A stretch of 64,000 nucleotides of DNA from Desulforamulus hydrothermalis Lam5 = DSM 18033 (GTDB lineage: Bacteria; Bacillota; Desulfotomaculia; Desulfotomaculales; Desulfotomaculaceae), in assembly GCF_000315365.1 (NCBI RefSeq), contig NZ_CAOS01000003.1:496001-560000 (forward strand). The letters run 5' to 3'. Shown here piece after piece: positions 17,256 to 26,135 of this stretch (within the stretch, counting starts at the first letter, position 1; every line of letters starts with the position of its first letter). The notes beneath the pieces are model-generated. The model saw only the letters and a program-made list of their open reading frames with translations. It searched no databases and had not been told where the DNA came from. The position numbers and the translations under genes are program-made.

Positions 17256-19006
17256 CGCTGCACCTCCTGCTGTACCTGCAAGGGTATCTTAAACCGCACG
17301 GTTGTTCCCTCTGCCGGTGTGCTTTCAATAGCAAGGCCGTAGCCGGGGCCGAAGATTCCTTGCAGCCTGCTGTGCACATTAATCAGGCCAATGCCCCCTT
17401 CCCGGCGGCTAACCGGTTCTGTCAGCAAATCTTTTAATTGTTCCGGCGGGATACCTGCACCGTTGTCCCGCACGGTAATCAGCAGATCTGCCTGTTGTTG
17501 TGCCGCTTCTATACAAATCATCGACTGTTCGGTAAATTTGCTGAAACCGTGCCGGACAGCATTTTCCACCAGGGGCTGCAGAGTGAGAGGCGGCAAAGCC
17601 ACTCCCAAAAATTCATCCGGCACCTGAATTATAACCTTCAAGCGGTGGGAAAAGCGGGCCTGCACCACCGCCAGGTAAGCCTGTACATGCTGCAATTCGG
17701 TGGCCAGGTTGGTCCATTTATTAAGGGAACTTTTTAAATTTTGCCGGATATAGTTACCCAGCTCAATAAGCACCCGGCGGGCTTCCTGGGGATTGGTTCG
17801 AATCAAAGAAACCACCGTATTTAAAGCATTAAACAAAAAATGCGGGTTTATTTGGGCCTGCAGGGCTTTAATTTCCGCATCCTGCAGCAGCCGGGCCTGC
17901 CGTTCTGCTTCCCCCAGCTCCAGTTGGGTGGAAAACAGCTGGGCTAAACCCCGGGCCAGCTCCACCATTACCTGGTCCGGCCGGCGTTTTTTTACGGCAT
18001 ATAATTTCAGAGTGCCGATCACCTTGCGTCCGCTGTATAAAGGCACCACAATGGCGGACTGCAGGGGGCAGTGCCGGTTTTGGCAGGAAATTTCCGCCGG
18101 GCCGGTGGCAACCTGCAGTTGTCCGTAGGTCAGCACTTGTTTGGTAACTTCAGTTAAAATAGGCTGCCCGGGCAGGTGGTGATCCGCCCCCGCCCCCACA
18201 TGGGCCAGAATAACCTGATGGTCGGTAATGGCTACCGCCGCTGCACCCGCTTGTTCGTGAATAATCCGGGCGGTGGCCAGGGCAGAATCATAGTTCAGCC
18301 CGGTTCGTAAATGAGACAGGGTTTTGTCGGCAATGGCCAGGGCCTTTTGCGCCTGCAGAGCGCCAATGGTTTTTTCCCGTTCTGCCACCGCTTGAATAAT
18401 GGCCATAAACAGCGCAATCCCCAGGCTGTTGGCTAAAATCATGGGCAGGGCAATAATTTGCACCAGGTAGAGGGCCTTGGCCAGGGGCCTGGCCACCAGC
18501 AAGATAATGGCCATTTGCCCTAATTCGCCGACAACGCCGGTGGCCAGTGCCGCCCAAGGTGAGATCATACCGTGCCGGCGTGCTTTGGCGTAAACCAGTC
18601 CGGCCAGCAGCCCTTCATAAACGGTTGATATACCGCAGGCCAAATCGGTAAAGCCCCCCAGGGACATGCGGTGCAAGCCGGCTATCAAACCGGCTCCCAA
18701 TCCGGTCAAGGGACCTCCCAGCAGCCCCGCCACCATCACGCCGATAGCCCGGGAGTTGGCAATGGCATCTTCATAAGTAAGGGCGCCGGGAAACCGGTGC
18801 TGCACCTCGCCCGGGCTGACGGTAATACCTGTATATGTGCCGACAATACCAAAAAGCCCAAATACCAGAGCAAGCATAAACTTGCTGCGGGGATCCGGGC
18901 GGTTCTCCAGCAGGCTGCGAAAACCCGGCCAGCGGGTAAATAAAAAGGCAATGGCCACAATTATACCCATCCGTTCTACCATGGAGAACAACAGAAACCA
19001 GGACAA
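17252..19006 (-). CDS. LytS/BtsS-type sensor histidine kinase
   Basis: This 584-residue protein has an N-terminal membrane sensor of the 5TM-LYT type (about 1-190, several helices, with NSRAIGVMVAGLLGGPLTG), a GAF-like domain (about 215-350, with a CQNRHC pair), the His-kinase dimerisation motif QINPHFLFNALNTV with the phospho-histidine, and a C-terminal ATPase domain (ENAVRHG, then DNGAGIPPEQL and GGIGLINVHSRL). LytS-type sensors of this class respond to pyruvate in E. coli and Bacillus relatives (established); that role here is inference. The TTG at 19006 is preferred because AGGAGGT lies 8 bases upstream; the GTG at 19015 overlaps that site. Confidence 0.9.
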   Translation of the reverse strand: MSWFLLFSMVERMGIIVAIAFLFTRWPGFRSLLENRPDPRSKFMLALVFGLFGIVGTYTGITVSPGEVQHRFPGALTYEDAIANSRAIGVMVAGLLGGPLTGLGAGLIAGLHRMSLGGFTDLACGISTVYEGLLAGLVYAKARRHGMISPWAALATGVVGELGQMAIILLVARPLAKALYLVQIIALPMILANSLGIALFMAIIQAVAEREKTIGALQAQKALAIADKTLSHLRTGLNYDSALATARIIHEQAGAAAVAITDHQVILAHVGAGADHHLPGQPILTEVTKQVLTYGQLQVATGPAEISCQNRHCPLQSAIVVPLYSGRKVIGTLKLYAVKKRRPDQVMVELARGLAQLFSTQLELGEAERQARLLQDAEIKALQAQINPHFLFNALNTVVSLIRTNPQEARRVLIELGNYIRQNLKSSLNKWTNLATELQHVQAYLAVVQARFSHRLKVIIQVPDEFLGVALPPLTLQPLVENAVRHGFSKFTEQSMICIEAAQQQADLLITVRDNGAGIPPEQLKDLLTEPVSRREGGIGLINVHSRLQGIFGPGYGLAIESTPAEGTTVRFKIPLQVQQEVQR

Positions 19007-19116
19007 GCCCGCCACCTCCTTGCTTTATAGGTTTTCAAAAAAAAATTAATATATAAAAGGTTGCCTGGCAATATAAAACATTGGCGGCAGGCTTTTAAAT
19101 TTTTATTGAATTGTTA

Positions 19117-19167
19117 TTGACATATGTCAAATATGATTTATAATTAGATTAAAATGACATATGTCAT
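19117..19167 (+). promoter_or_regulatory. Promoter bracketed by two 14-bp palindromic operators
   Basis: A perfect -35 TTGACA (19117-19122), a 16-base spacer and a perfect -10 TATAAT (19139-19144) precede the DUF5320 gene. The -35 is part of the perfect palindrome TTGACATATGTCAA (19117-19130). A second perfect palindrome, ATGACATATGTCAT (19154-19167), lies just after the expected start site. Both share the 12-mer TGACATATGTCA, 37 bases apart. A dimeric repressor binding both would block this strong promoter; its identity is unknown. Confidence 0.75.
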
Positions 19168-19188
19168 AAACAAAGGAGGTTGCTTATT

Positions 19189-19458
19189 ATGCCAAGACAA
19201 AACGGTGGCGGTCCTCTGGGCAGGGGTGCCATGACCGGCAGAGGCCTGGGGCGGTGCAACGCAAATGCCAAACAACCCAATACCTTCAGCAGCCCGTCAA
19301 CAGGCTTTGGCTGCGGGCGTGGTCAAGGCAGGGGTTTTGGCCGGTGTTTAGCAGCCGGACCCCACCCGCTGACAACTCAAAAAGAGTTACTGCAAGAACA
19401 GAAAAAAATGCTGGAAGACAAACTGCAGCTTATTAATCAACAGCTTGCCAACCTATAA
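19189..19458 (+). CDS. DUF5320 family protein
   Basis: This 89-residue protein has a Gly/Arg-rich N-terminal half with the family pattern GPLGRGAMTGRGLGRC and a second GxGRGQGRGFG block, plus three cysteines, then a helical, Gln/Lys-rich C-terminal tail likely to form a coiled coil. Function of DUF5320 is unknown; in many anaerobes it sits beside NifX/NifB-like and Fe-S genes, as it does here. The ATG at 19189 follows AAAGGAGGT at ideal spacing. It is the first gene behind a strong, operator-flanked promoter. Confidence 0.8.
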   Translation: MPRQNGGGPLGRGAMTGRGLGRCNANAKQPNTFSSPSTGFGCGRGQGRGFGRCLAAGPHPLTTQKELLQEQKKMLEDKLQLINQQLANL

Positions 19459-19553
19459 TACCGGCACCCCCTGTTAGTGTTACTTCCTTAAGTGACTGAC
19501 AGGGGGTAAAGCAGTTTTCCTGTTACTTTTTTTGTAGTTGAGGTGAGGCTAAA

Positions 19554-19907
19554 TTGCCCCGTCCCAGAAAGTGGCGAAAAGTATGTTGTTTACCGGAGAG
19601 AACCAGTTTTGGGCCGGTTAATGGCTTGCATGACCCGGCTGCGTTTATCACCATGACCATTGACCAATACGAAACCATTCGGCTAATTGATTTAGAAGGT
19701 TTGACACAGGAAGAATGCGCCAAACAGATGAACATAGCCCGTACAACTGTTCAGGGCATATATAACGAAGCAAGAAAAAAACTGGCAGACTTTTTGGTTA
19801 ACGGCAAGGGCCTGAGAATTGAAGGCGGCGACTATAAACTTTGCAGCGGTCAGGAGCATACCTGCGGCAGTGGCGGCTGCCGCAGGCACAGACACGGCCA
19901 AAACTGA
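19554..19907 (+). CDS. DUF134 (UPF0251) family DNA-binding protein
   Basis: This 117-residue protein starts with the family hallmark [14 protein letters not shown], followed by a helix-turn-helix (about 37-85; [20 protein letters not shown] and the recognition helix [15 protein letters not shown]) and a Cys/His-rich tail ([18 protein letters not shown]) that could hold metal. The HTH resembles sigma-70 region 4. It may be the regulator of the palindromic operators upstream of this cluster, which is inference. TTG start at 19554 behind a GAGGTGAGG site. It follows DUF5320 and precedes a NifU-like gene. Confidence 0.85.
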   Translation: MPRPRKWRKVCCLPERTSFGPVNGLHDPAAFITMTIDQYETIRLIDLEGLTQEECAKQMNIARTTVQGIYNEARKKLADFLVNGKGLRIEGGDYKLCSGQEHTCGSGGCRRHRHGQN

Positions 19908-19921
19908 CTGGAGGGATTGGT

Positions 19922-20296
19922 ATTTACTCAGATAAAGTAATGGAACACTTTATGTGTCCGCAAAACGCCTATATTATGCCGGATGCTGATGCTGCAGGCA
20001 GTGCCGGGGACCCGGCTTGCGGCGATGCTTTAACTGTTTTTATCAAGGTAAGAGACAATATTATCCAGGAGATCAGTTATCTGGTGTTTGGTTGCTGCGC
20101 CTCTATCGCCACATCCAGCATGACTTCGGTGCTGGCAAAGGGCAAAAGTTTAGAGGAAGCACTAAATATTACTGAAGAAGATATTATCAAGGCACTGGAT
20201 GGTCTCCCTGAAAATAAAGTACACTGTTCAAACCTGGGCGTAACTGCTTTACGCAAGGCCATAAATAATTATTATAAAAATCAAGCGGCTAAGTAG
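19922..20296 (+). CDS. NifU/IscU-like Fe-S cluster scaffold (probable ATT start)
   Basis: This 124-residue protein resembles the N-terminal scaffold domain of NifU/IscU: the opening YSDKVMEHFMCPQNAY, a first cysteine in GDPACGDALTVFIKV, a second in VFGCCASIATSSM and a third in NKVHCSNLG, all in the places that hold the nascent cluster. Homologues begin MYSDKV or similar. Here the codon at that place is ATT (19922), 6 bases after GGAGGG; the first ATG (19940) has no ribosome binding site and would delete the conserved start. So initiation at ATT is the best reading. Third gene of the DUF5320-DUF134 cluster. Confidence 0.75.
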   Translation: MYSDKVMEHFMCPQNAYIMPDADAAGSAGDPACGDALTVFIKVRDNIIQEISYLVFGCCASIATSSMTSVLAKGKSLEEALNITEEDIIKALDGLPENKVHCSNLGVTALRKAINNYYKNQAAK

Positions 20297-20302
20297 CTAA
20301 AG

Positions 20303-20327
20303 CGGCACCGGATCTATACCGGTGCCG
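20303..20327 (+). terminator. Hairpin after the nifU-like gene
   Basis: CGGCACCGG pairs with CCGGTGCCG around a 7-base loop, just after the stop codon. There is no clear T-tract, so termination strength is uncertain. Confidence 0.5.
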
Positions 20328-20337
20328 TCAGATTGTT

Positions 20338-20394
20338 GACAAAAATTACCGGTGGTCTATGATCCCCTTTGGCTCAGATCTACGCACCGGCAGC
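20338..20394 (+). repeat. Half copy of the inverted-repeat element at 59.9-60.3 kb
   Basis: From GACAAA onward, about 57 bases match the left part of the 309-bp element (59981 onward) with few differences, including the identical stretch TATGATCCCCTTTGGCTC and then TCTACGCACCG. The right half and the terminal repeats are absent, so this is a remnant of a dispersed non-coding repeat. Confidence 0.7.
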
Positions 20395-20437
20395 GCCTTG
20401 CCGGGCTGACGGAAAAAGCTGAAATTTGCCGGCAGCT

Positions 20438-21547
20438 TTAGGGGCGAAAGGTCTCACTGTACAGGGTAAACCGGTCAATAATTTCCCGCACCGGCTGATA
20501 GCCGATGCCGGGCCGGTCCGGCACCTGTATTAGCCCTTTCTCAACCGTAACCTCCGGCTGAATGATGTCTTGCTCCCAGTAGCGGCTGGAGGCGGCGGTG
20601 TCACCGGGCAGGGTAAAGCCCGGCAGGGTGGTGACAGCCACATTATGAGCCCTGCCCACGCCGGCTTCCAGCATGCCGCCGCACCAGACAGGAATGCCCT
20701 GCTCCCGGCAGTATTCCTGAATGCGCCTGGCTTCGGCCAGCCCCCCCACACGTCCGACCTTAATATTTATTATGCGGCAACTGCCCAACTCAACAGCTTT
20801 GCGGGCATCCTCCGGCGAGTGAATGCTTTCGTCCAGGCAAACAGGAGTTTTAATGTGCTTTTGCAGCACAGCGTGATCCACAATATCATCATGGGCCAGG
20901 GGTTGTTCTACCATCATCAGGTCAAACTGATCCAGTTGCCGCAAGCGCTCCAGGTCTGCTAAGGTATAGGCTGAGTTGGCATCTGCCATTAAGGGTATCC
21001 GGGGGAAGCGGTTGCGTACCGCAGCCACCGCTTCAATATCCCAGCCCGGCCTAATTTTAATTTTTATGCGGCGGTAACCCTGCTCCACATACTGTTCCAC
21101 CAGAGCCAGCAGCTTGTCTACCGATTCCTGGATGCCAATACTGATGCCAACTTCAATGGTTTGGCGCCGGCCGCCCAGGGCCTGGCTGAGGGGAATGCCC
21201 TGCTGTCTGGCATAGAGATCCCAAACAGCCCCCTCCAGCGCCGACTTGGCCATGTTATTGCGCCGGATATGCTGAAAAAGAGTTGATACTTCCTGGGGAT
21301 GGGCCGGCGTCCTTTGCCACAGCAAAGGTATCAGAAAATCCTTCATCATGTGCCAGTTGGTTTTTACGGTTTCTTCGTTATAAATTGGTTCCCGCATGGC
21401 CACCGATTCGCCCCAGCCGCTGCGGCCTTCGCTATCACGCACTTCCACCAGAATAAAGTGTTTATCCCATTCAGTACCAAAACTGGTGGTAAAAGGCGCT
21501 TTCAATCGCATTTGCATAGCCCGCAGAGTTATCGAGTGCATCTTCAT
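20438..21547 (-). CDS. N-succinyl/N-acylamino acid racemase (MenC-like enolase superfamily)
   Basis: This 369-residue protein has the enolase-superfamily fold: an N-terminal capping domain, then a barrel with the KIKIKI lysine motif, metal ligands in LMADANS, MMVEQP and VCLDES, and the second catalytic lysine in NIKVGRVGG. It is close to the o-succinylbenzoate synthase / N-succinylamino acid racemase group. No menaquinone gene is nearby; instead it overlaps a GNAT gene by 4 bases and an M20 amidohydrolase follows upstream. In Geobacillus exactly this trio converts D-amino acids to L-amino acids (established), so the racemase role is favoured over MenC. Confidence 0.85.
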   Translation of the reverse strand: MKMHSITLRAMQMRLKAPFTTSFGTEWDKHFILVEVRDSEGRSGWGESVAMREPIYNEETVKTNWHMMKDFLIPLLWQRTPAHPQEVSTLFQHIRRNNMAKSALEGAVWDLYARQQGIPLSQALGGRRQTIEVGISIGIQESVDKLLALVEQYVEQGYRRIKIKIRPGWDIEAVAAVRNRFPRIPLMADANSAYTLADLERLRQLDQFDLMMVEQPLAHDDIVDHAVLQKHIKTPVCLDESIHSPEDARKAVELGSCRIINIKVGRVGGLAEARRIQEYCREQGIPVWCGGMLEAGVGRAHNVAVTTLPGFTLPGDTAASSRYWEQDIIQPEVTVEKGLIQVPDRPGIGYQPVREIIDRFTLYSETFRP

Positions 21548-22380
21548 GGTTGTTCTCCTTCCTGCCAGGGCGCCGGGGGAATGTTTAAGGCGGCCCGGGG
21601 TGCCAGCACATACTCATGCACCGGTTCCCCCCGGCGGAGACAGAAGCCCGCCACCGCCCAGCCGGCAGCAAAAATATTAAGAAATATTTGCCGGGTACAG
21701 AGGCGCCATTCCCCGGCCAGCGCCAAATCTTTATTTTTTATATCCTGATAATAAGCCGGCACAGCCACCCGCAGCAAAGAGGCTCCTGCCACATCCTCCT
21801 GCAGCCGCCCGGGTACCGGTAAACCTCGGTCGTTAACATACCAATCCAACAGGCTGGCGGACCGCCCCTGTGGCAGGGCCAGTCTGGGCCGATCCAGCCA
21901 CCACTCGACTTTGAAACGGTCGGTGGGCAAGCCTTTGTTCATGGGGTCGTTCATTTCACCATAACAATTTTCCAGGTAGGTGGAACAAATTACACCCAAC
22001 TTGCCTACATTGAGATAACCGTTAGGGGTTAACAGGGGGTCGTAGGTCCAGGTCATCATGCGGTAACCCATGGCCAGCGCAGCTTCCGCTTGGGCCCGCT
22101 TTAATTTTTCGCCAATGCCCAAACTGCGCAGCTCCTGCCGTACAGCCAGGGAATGGGAGCATAAATAAATTTGGTTGTTGAAAAAACCCGGGAAACTGTA
22201 CAGCATGCCCACCAGTTGCTGATCCAGCCAAGCCCCCAGCACAACGCCGCCGTTTTTTGCCACCGTAATAGTATGGTTAACAGGGGTAGGCGGTTCGTTC
22301 TCCCACACGGTTTGTTCTAATTGCTGCATAGCCCTGAAATCCGCCACGCTTGACAAAGGTCTGATTATAACTTCATCCAT
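21544..22380 (-). CDS. GNAT-family acyltransferase (COG3375-type), probable D-amino acid N-acyltransferase
   Basis: This 278-residue protein has a GNAT domain in its first about 180 residues ([22 protein letters not shown] is the acyl-CoA loop region) followed by a C-terminal extension specific to this family ([22 protein letters not shown], then DRFKVEWWL). In the described Geobacillus pathway the corresponding acyltransferase N-succinylates a D-amino acid before racemisation (established there; assigned here by context). The ATG at 22380 follows GGGAGGA; the reading frame stays open upstream but without a better start. Its end overlaps the racemase start. Confidence 0.8.
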   Translation of the reverse strand: MDEVIIRPLSSVADFRAMQQLEQTVWENEPPTPVNHTITVAKNGGVVLGAWLDQQLVGMLYSFPGFFNNQIYLCSHSLAVRQELRSLGIGEKLKRAQAEAALAMGYRMMTWTYDPLLTPNGYLNVGKLGVICSTYLENCYGEMNDPMNKGLPTDRFKVEWWLDRPRLALPQGRSASLLDWYVNDRGLPVPGRLQEDVAGASLLRVAVPAYYQDIKNKDLALAGEWRLCTRQIFLNIFAAGWAVAGFCLRRGEPVHEYVLAPRAALNIPPAPWQEGEQP

Positions 22381-22417
22381 GCTGCTGTATCCTCCCGTAT
22401 ATATGTACATTCCTGTT

Positions 22418-23545
22418 TCAGCCGGCAGCGGCGTAACAAACCGCCCGGGCCAAAATGGCCGCCCCGTCCGGCAGGTACTGCCGCTCAAACACCATGTCGG
22501 GGTGATGCAGTCCCGGCGTCAGCCGGCAGCCCAGCCCTAACATGGTTGCTTTAACAGCCGGCCGCAGCCAAGTGTAATAATGAAAATCCTCAGCGCCCGG
22601 TGTTTGTACAGGCGGCGCCAGGTTTGGCTCACCCAGGGTATCTGTAATGGCGCGCGCTATAATTGCCATAGCCTGCTCATTAACCAGCGCCGCCGGTGTC
22701 ACAGCCTGTTGGGTTAGTTTGATAGCCGCTCCATAAATGCCGGCCAGGCCGGCCGACATTTGTTCTACCGCCTGTACCAATTGCTCCAGGTGCCGGTTGG
22801 TTTGGGCCCTGACATCCAGGGTAAAATCTGCCAGGTCGGGAATTATATTGCCCGCTGCCTGGCCGGCCTGCAGGGAGGTCATTTTGACGGAAGCCGGCTG
22901 CCGGGGATCCCAGCGCAGGCCGTTGATCAATTGTACCAGCATGGCTGCCACTTCAATAACGTTAATCCCCAGGTGGGGCCTCGCCCCGTGGGCGCTTTGG
23001 CCTTTAACAAGGCCCTGCAGCAGGCAGGCCGCACCGTTTTGAATGGCCGGTGCCGCCCGGCCGGCAGCCAGTTCCTGAACGGGACGCAGATGAACGCCAA
23101 ACAAAAAATTAACGTCATCCAGCAACCCCTTTTCAACCAGCCGCCGGGCTCCCTGGCCGGTTTCCTCGGCCGGCTGGAAAATAATCTTCAGCCGGCAGTT
23201 TAGCCGCGGCAAGATTGGCCGCAAGGCCGCCGCTGCCGTAAGCACCATGGACATATGGGCATCATGCCCGCAGGAGTGGATCAGCCGGTCGCCTTTATCT
23301 GTACGGTGGCAGAGGGCGTCCATATCTGCCCGTAAGGCTACCGTACAATTGCCGCTGCCCAGTACCCCCACCACACCGGTGCAGTCGGCAAAAGTAATGG
23401 TTTGATAACCCAGGGACGCCAGCTGCTGCTGCAAGAATTGAGTTGTTTTATATTCCTGCCAGGCCGGTTCCGGCATGGCGTGCAACTGCTGAAACACCTG
23501 CTCAAGATAGGGCTGCCAGCGCTGCCGGTCAAACCTGAAATCCAT
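22418..23545 (-). CDS. M20-family amidohydrolase/aminoacylase
   Basis: This 375-residue zinc hydrolase has the family landmarks ALRADMDAL, SCGHDAHMSMVL (metal His), PAEETGQGARRL (catalytic and metal Glu), the dimerisation domain (about 185-300), PGAEDFHYYT and GLHHPDMVF near the end. It probably removes the N-acyl group from the L-isomer produced by the racemase. First gene of the three-gene cassette. The ATG at 23545 has AGAAGGT in front; a TTG eight codons upstream is possible. Free-standing annotation would be hippurate hydrolase-like; the context narrows it. Confidence 0.85.
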   Translation of the reverse strand: MDFRFDRQRWQPYLEQVFQQLHAMPEPAWQEYKTTQFLQQQLASLGYQTITFADCTGVVGVLGSGNCTVALRADMDALCHRTDKGDRLIHSCGHDAHMSMVLTAAAALRPILPRLNCRLKIIFQPAEETGQGARRLVEKGLLDDVNFLFGVHLRPVQELAAGRAAPAIQNGAACLLQGLVKGQSAHGARPHLGINVIEVAAMLVQLINGLRWDPRQPASVKMTSLQAGQAAGNIIPDLADFTLDVRAQTNRHLEQLVQAVEQMSAGLAGIYGAAIKLTQQAVTPAALVNEQAMAIIARAITDTLGEPNLAPPVQTPGAEDFHYYTWLRPAVKATMLGLGCRLTPGLHHPDMVFERQYLPDGAAILARAVCYAAAG

Positions 23546-23720
23546 CTCTGCTGACCTTCTTTCTGGCAAAGTTGCCTTTATTTTCTATCAGTCCGGCTTG
23601 CCTAAATTATAACATAAGCTGCCGGCAGAAAAATAACCTTCTCTGCTTTTGGGAAGTAGTAATTATAACCTGACTATTGCTTGGGCTGTTTTAAACAACG
23701 TCATGTATATTGCTGTTTGA

Positions 23721-23751
23721 AAAACAAAAACACTTGCCCATTGGGCAAGTG
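23721..23751 (-). terminator. Terminator of the acyl-CoA ligase gene
   Basis: CACTTGCCC / GGGCAAGTG with a 3-base loop (23731-23751), followed on the minus strand by a T-rich tract (23721-23730). Confidence 0.85.
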
Positions 23752-23759
23752 CTATGGGT

Positions 23760-25421
23760 TTAGCTTTGTTTGGCCTGTTCTTCTTCCGCCAACACCCGGC
23801 GCAGGATTTTGCCCACCGCTGACTTGGGCAGTTCGTTGCGAAACTCCACCTGCTTGGGTACCTTGTACGGGGTTAAATACCGGCGGCAGAATTTAAGGAT
23901 GTCTTCCCGCCGGGCTGTGGCACCTTCCTTCAATACAATAAAAGCTTTGAGAATTTCCCCCCGGGTGCGGTCTTTGACGCCGATAACCGCCGCTTCCCGC
24001 ACAGCCGGGTGCTCATAGAGGATTTCTTCCACTTCCCTGGGATAAACGTTATAGCCCATGCTGATTACCATATCTTTTTTACGATCCACCAGGTAAGTGA
24101 ACCCCTGCTCGTCCAGCCGGGCAATATCTCCGGTGTACAGCCAGCCGTCCCGCAAAACTTTGCCGGTTTCTTCCGGCATATTCCAGTAGCCCTGCATCAC
24201 CTGGGGCCCCTTAATACACAATTCGCCAATCTCGCCGGGCGGCAATGCACGGCTGCCGGTTTCCAGATCGACAATTTTAATTTCCGTACCCGGCATGGGC
24301 AGGCCAATGGAACCGCTGACCCGATAACCGGCCACCGGGTTGCAGTGGGTCACCGGGGATGCTTCGGTTAAACCGTAACCCTCCACCAGCCTGGCTCCGG
24401 TTAGGGCTTCAAATTGCTGCTGCACTTCGGCCGGCAGGGGCGCCCCGCCGCTTACACAGCAACGGATGGAAGACAGGTCGTACTTCTTTACTTCCGGATG
24501 GGAGATAACCGCCACATACAGGGAGGGTACCCCCTGAAACACCGTGGGTCGATACTGCTGAATTTGTTTTAACAAATTTAAGGCTTCCAACCGGGGAATC
24601 AAAATCATGGCAGCCGCCAGGTGTACAGACAAGTTCATACAGGTGGTCATGGCAAACACATGGAAAAAGGGCAATACACAGAAGAATCTCTCCTTCCCCT
24701 CTTCGCAAATGTTCAGCCAGGCTCCGGTCTGGATAACGTTGCTGATCAAATTCCGGTGAGTTAACATGGCCCCTTTAATAACACCGGTGGTGCCGCCGGT
24801 ATACTGCAACAAAGCCAGATCCCGGTGGGCCGCCAATGACACCTCGGGCGGCGCCGGCGGGTACTGCTGCAGCAGTTGTTCAAACCGCAAAATAACCCCG
24901 CCGTCCTCCTGCGGGCCTATGTCCCCTGTGGCGGGCAAATCCGGCGGCAGGGACAAGTAATCCTGGAAACCGGTCAGCACCACCCGTTTAACTTGGGTTG
25001 CCGGCAGCACATTCATTATTTTAGGCTGCAACTGGTCCAAACATATCACGGCCGACGTCCCTGAATCGGTTAACAGGTAGGTCAGCTCCCGTTCGGTAAA
25101 CATCGGGTTTACCATCACGCCCACCGCTCCCAGGCGGGCCACCGCATAGTAAGAAATAACAATTTGCGGGCAGTTGGGCATCATTAAAGCTACCCGATCA
25201 CCCTTTTTAATGCCCAGCCGGTGCAGGGCTGTGGCAAAGCGGTCCACCCGGTCCAGCAGCTGGCTGTAAGTAAGCCGCTGATCGAAAAAAAATATGGCCG
25301 GGTTATCCGGATACTTGCGGGCAGCCTGTGCCAATAAATCATACAAAGACATATCGGGCACAGCAACCTGGGTCGGTATTCCCTGCGGGTAATGCTTATG
25401 CCATAGCTGTTCTTTGGTCAT
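23760..25421 (-). CDS. Long-chain fatty acid-CoA ligase (AMP-binding enzyme)
   Basis: Activates a carboxylic acid to its CoA thioester with ATP. This 553-residue protein has the ANL-superfamily motifs in order: YTGGTTGVIKGAMLTHRN (P-loop-like), YGLTEASPVTH, YTGDIARLDEQGF, DRKKDMVISMGYNVYPREVE, and the C-terminal catalytic lysine in PKSAVGKILRR. Length and motifs fit FadD-type ligases; chain length preference cannot be read with certainty. ATG at 25421 with AGGGGGT in front. It is a single gene bounded by terminators on both sides. Confidence 0.88.
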   Translation of the reverse strand: MTKEQLWHKHYPQGIPTQVAVPDMSLYDLLAQAARKYPDNPAIFFFDQRLTYSQLLDRVDRFATALHRLGIKKGDRVALMMPNCPQIVISYYAVARLGAVGVMVNPMFTERELTYLLTDSGTSAVICLDQLQPKIMNVLPATQVKRVVLTGFQDYLSLPPDLPATGDIGPQEDGGVILRFEQLLQQYPPAPPEVSLAAHRDLALLQYTGGTTGVIKGAMLTHRNLISNVIQTGAWLNICEEGKERFFCVLPFFHVFAMTTCMNLSVHLAAAMILIPRLEALNLLKQIQQYRPTVFQGVPSLYVAVISHPEVKKYDLSSIRCCVSGGAPLPAEVQQQFEALTGARLVEGYGLTEASPVTHCNPVAGYRVSGSIGLPMPGTEIKIVDLETGSRALPPGEIGELCIKGPQVMQGYWNMPEETGKVLRDGWLYTGDIARLDEQGFTYLVDRKKDMVISMGYNVYPREVEEILYEHPAVREAAVIGVKDRTRGEILKAFIVLKEGATARREDILKFCRRYLTPYKVPKQVEFRNELPKSAVGKILRRVLAEEEQAKQS

Positions 25422-25449
25422 ACAGAAACCCCCTGGGGATTAAAATATA

Positions 25450-25479
25450 AAACCTTCAAGAATTTTTCCTTGAAGGTTT
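25450..25479 (-). terminator. Terminator of the Rrf2-type gene
   Basis: AAACCTTCAAG pairs with CTTGAAGGTTT around an 8-base loop; on the minus strand it is followed by TTATATTTTA. It separates the regulator gene from the ligase gene. Confidence 0.8.
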
Positions 25480-25537
25480 CTTTAAAGCAGGCGGTTTTCC
25501 CTTTTAGGTTGGCATATAAATTAAATTTTTTTAATTT

Positions 25538-25948
25538 TTATTGGTCTTTAAGCAGGTCAGCAAAATTATAGCCGGCCAGTTCCCGGTTCAAGGTTTGCTG
25601 TATGGCCAAAAGAGCCTTGTGCAGCGGGCAGCGGGCAGTAAAGTTTTTGCTGCATTCCTCCGGCGCCACCAGACAGCGGTTTACCACCGGCGGCCCCTCC
25701 ACCGCTTCCACCACATCCTGCATGGTAATTTGATGCGGTTCCCGGGCCAGGGCATAACCGCCGCCGACCCCCCGGAAGGATTCTACAATACCCGCAGCGG
25801 TAAGCAAGCGGAGAATTTTTAACAAAAACCTGATGGGAATTCTCTCCTGATCTGCAATGACCTTGGCTTCCACCGGCTGCCCCTTGGGCAGCCGGGCTAA
25901 AAACAAAACGGCCCGAAAAGCGTAATCCGTTGCCTGGCTTAGCTTCAT
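25538..25948 (-). CDS. Rrf2/IscR-family transcriptional regulator with three cluster-type cysteines
   Basis: This 136-residue protein has an Rrf2 winged helix (MKLSQATDYAFRAVLFLA at the start, wing FRGVGGGYALAR at about 58-69) and three cysteines, C92, C99 and C107, spaced as in IscR and RsrR-type [2Fe-2S] sensors. It is divergent from the hydrogenase operon 188 bases away, so it may control that operon or Fe-S assembly in response to redox or iron status; this is inference. ATG at 25948 behind AGGTGAG. Confidence 0.88.
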   Translation of the reverse strand: MKLSQATDYAFRAVLFLARLPKGQPVEAKVIADQERIPIRFLLKILRLLTAAGIVESFRGVGGGYALAREPHQITMQDVVEAVEGPPVVNRCLVAPEECSKNFTARCPLHKALLAIQQTLNRELAGYNFADLLKDQ

Positions 25949-25996
25949 CTGAACTAACTCACCTGCAAAGTATACTGTTTAAGTTTACTTTTAGAT

Positions 25997-26025
25997 ACTA
26001 TAATAGATTTCTTGCCTAATTGCAA
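25997..26025 (-). promoter_or_regulatory. Promoter of the Rrf2-type gene
   Basis: On the minus strand TTGCAA (26020-26025), a 17-base spacer and TATAGT (25997-26002), about 50 bases upstream of the start codon. Confidence 0.55.
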
Positions 26026-26135
26026 GCGGCTGCCGGATACCCGCCGGGCAATAGTTGCCTCAAAGCAAATTCAAATTTTGCATGATCTGTTAATTTCGGG
26101 ACAACCTAAAATCAGCAGCGTGGGAGGTGATCGGC

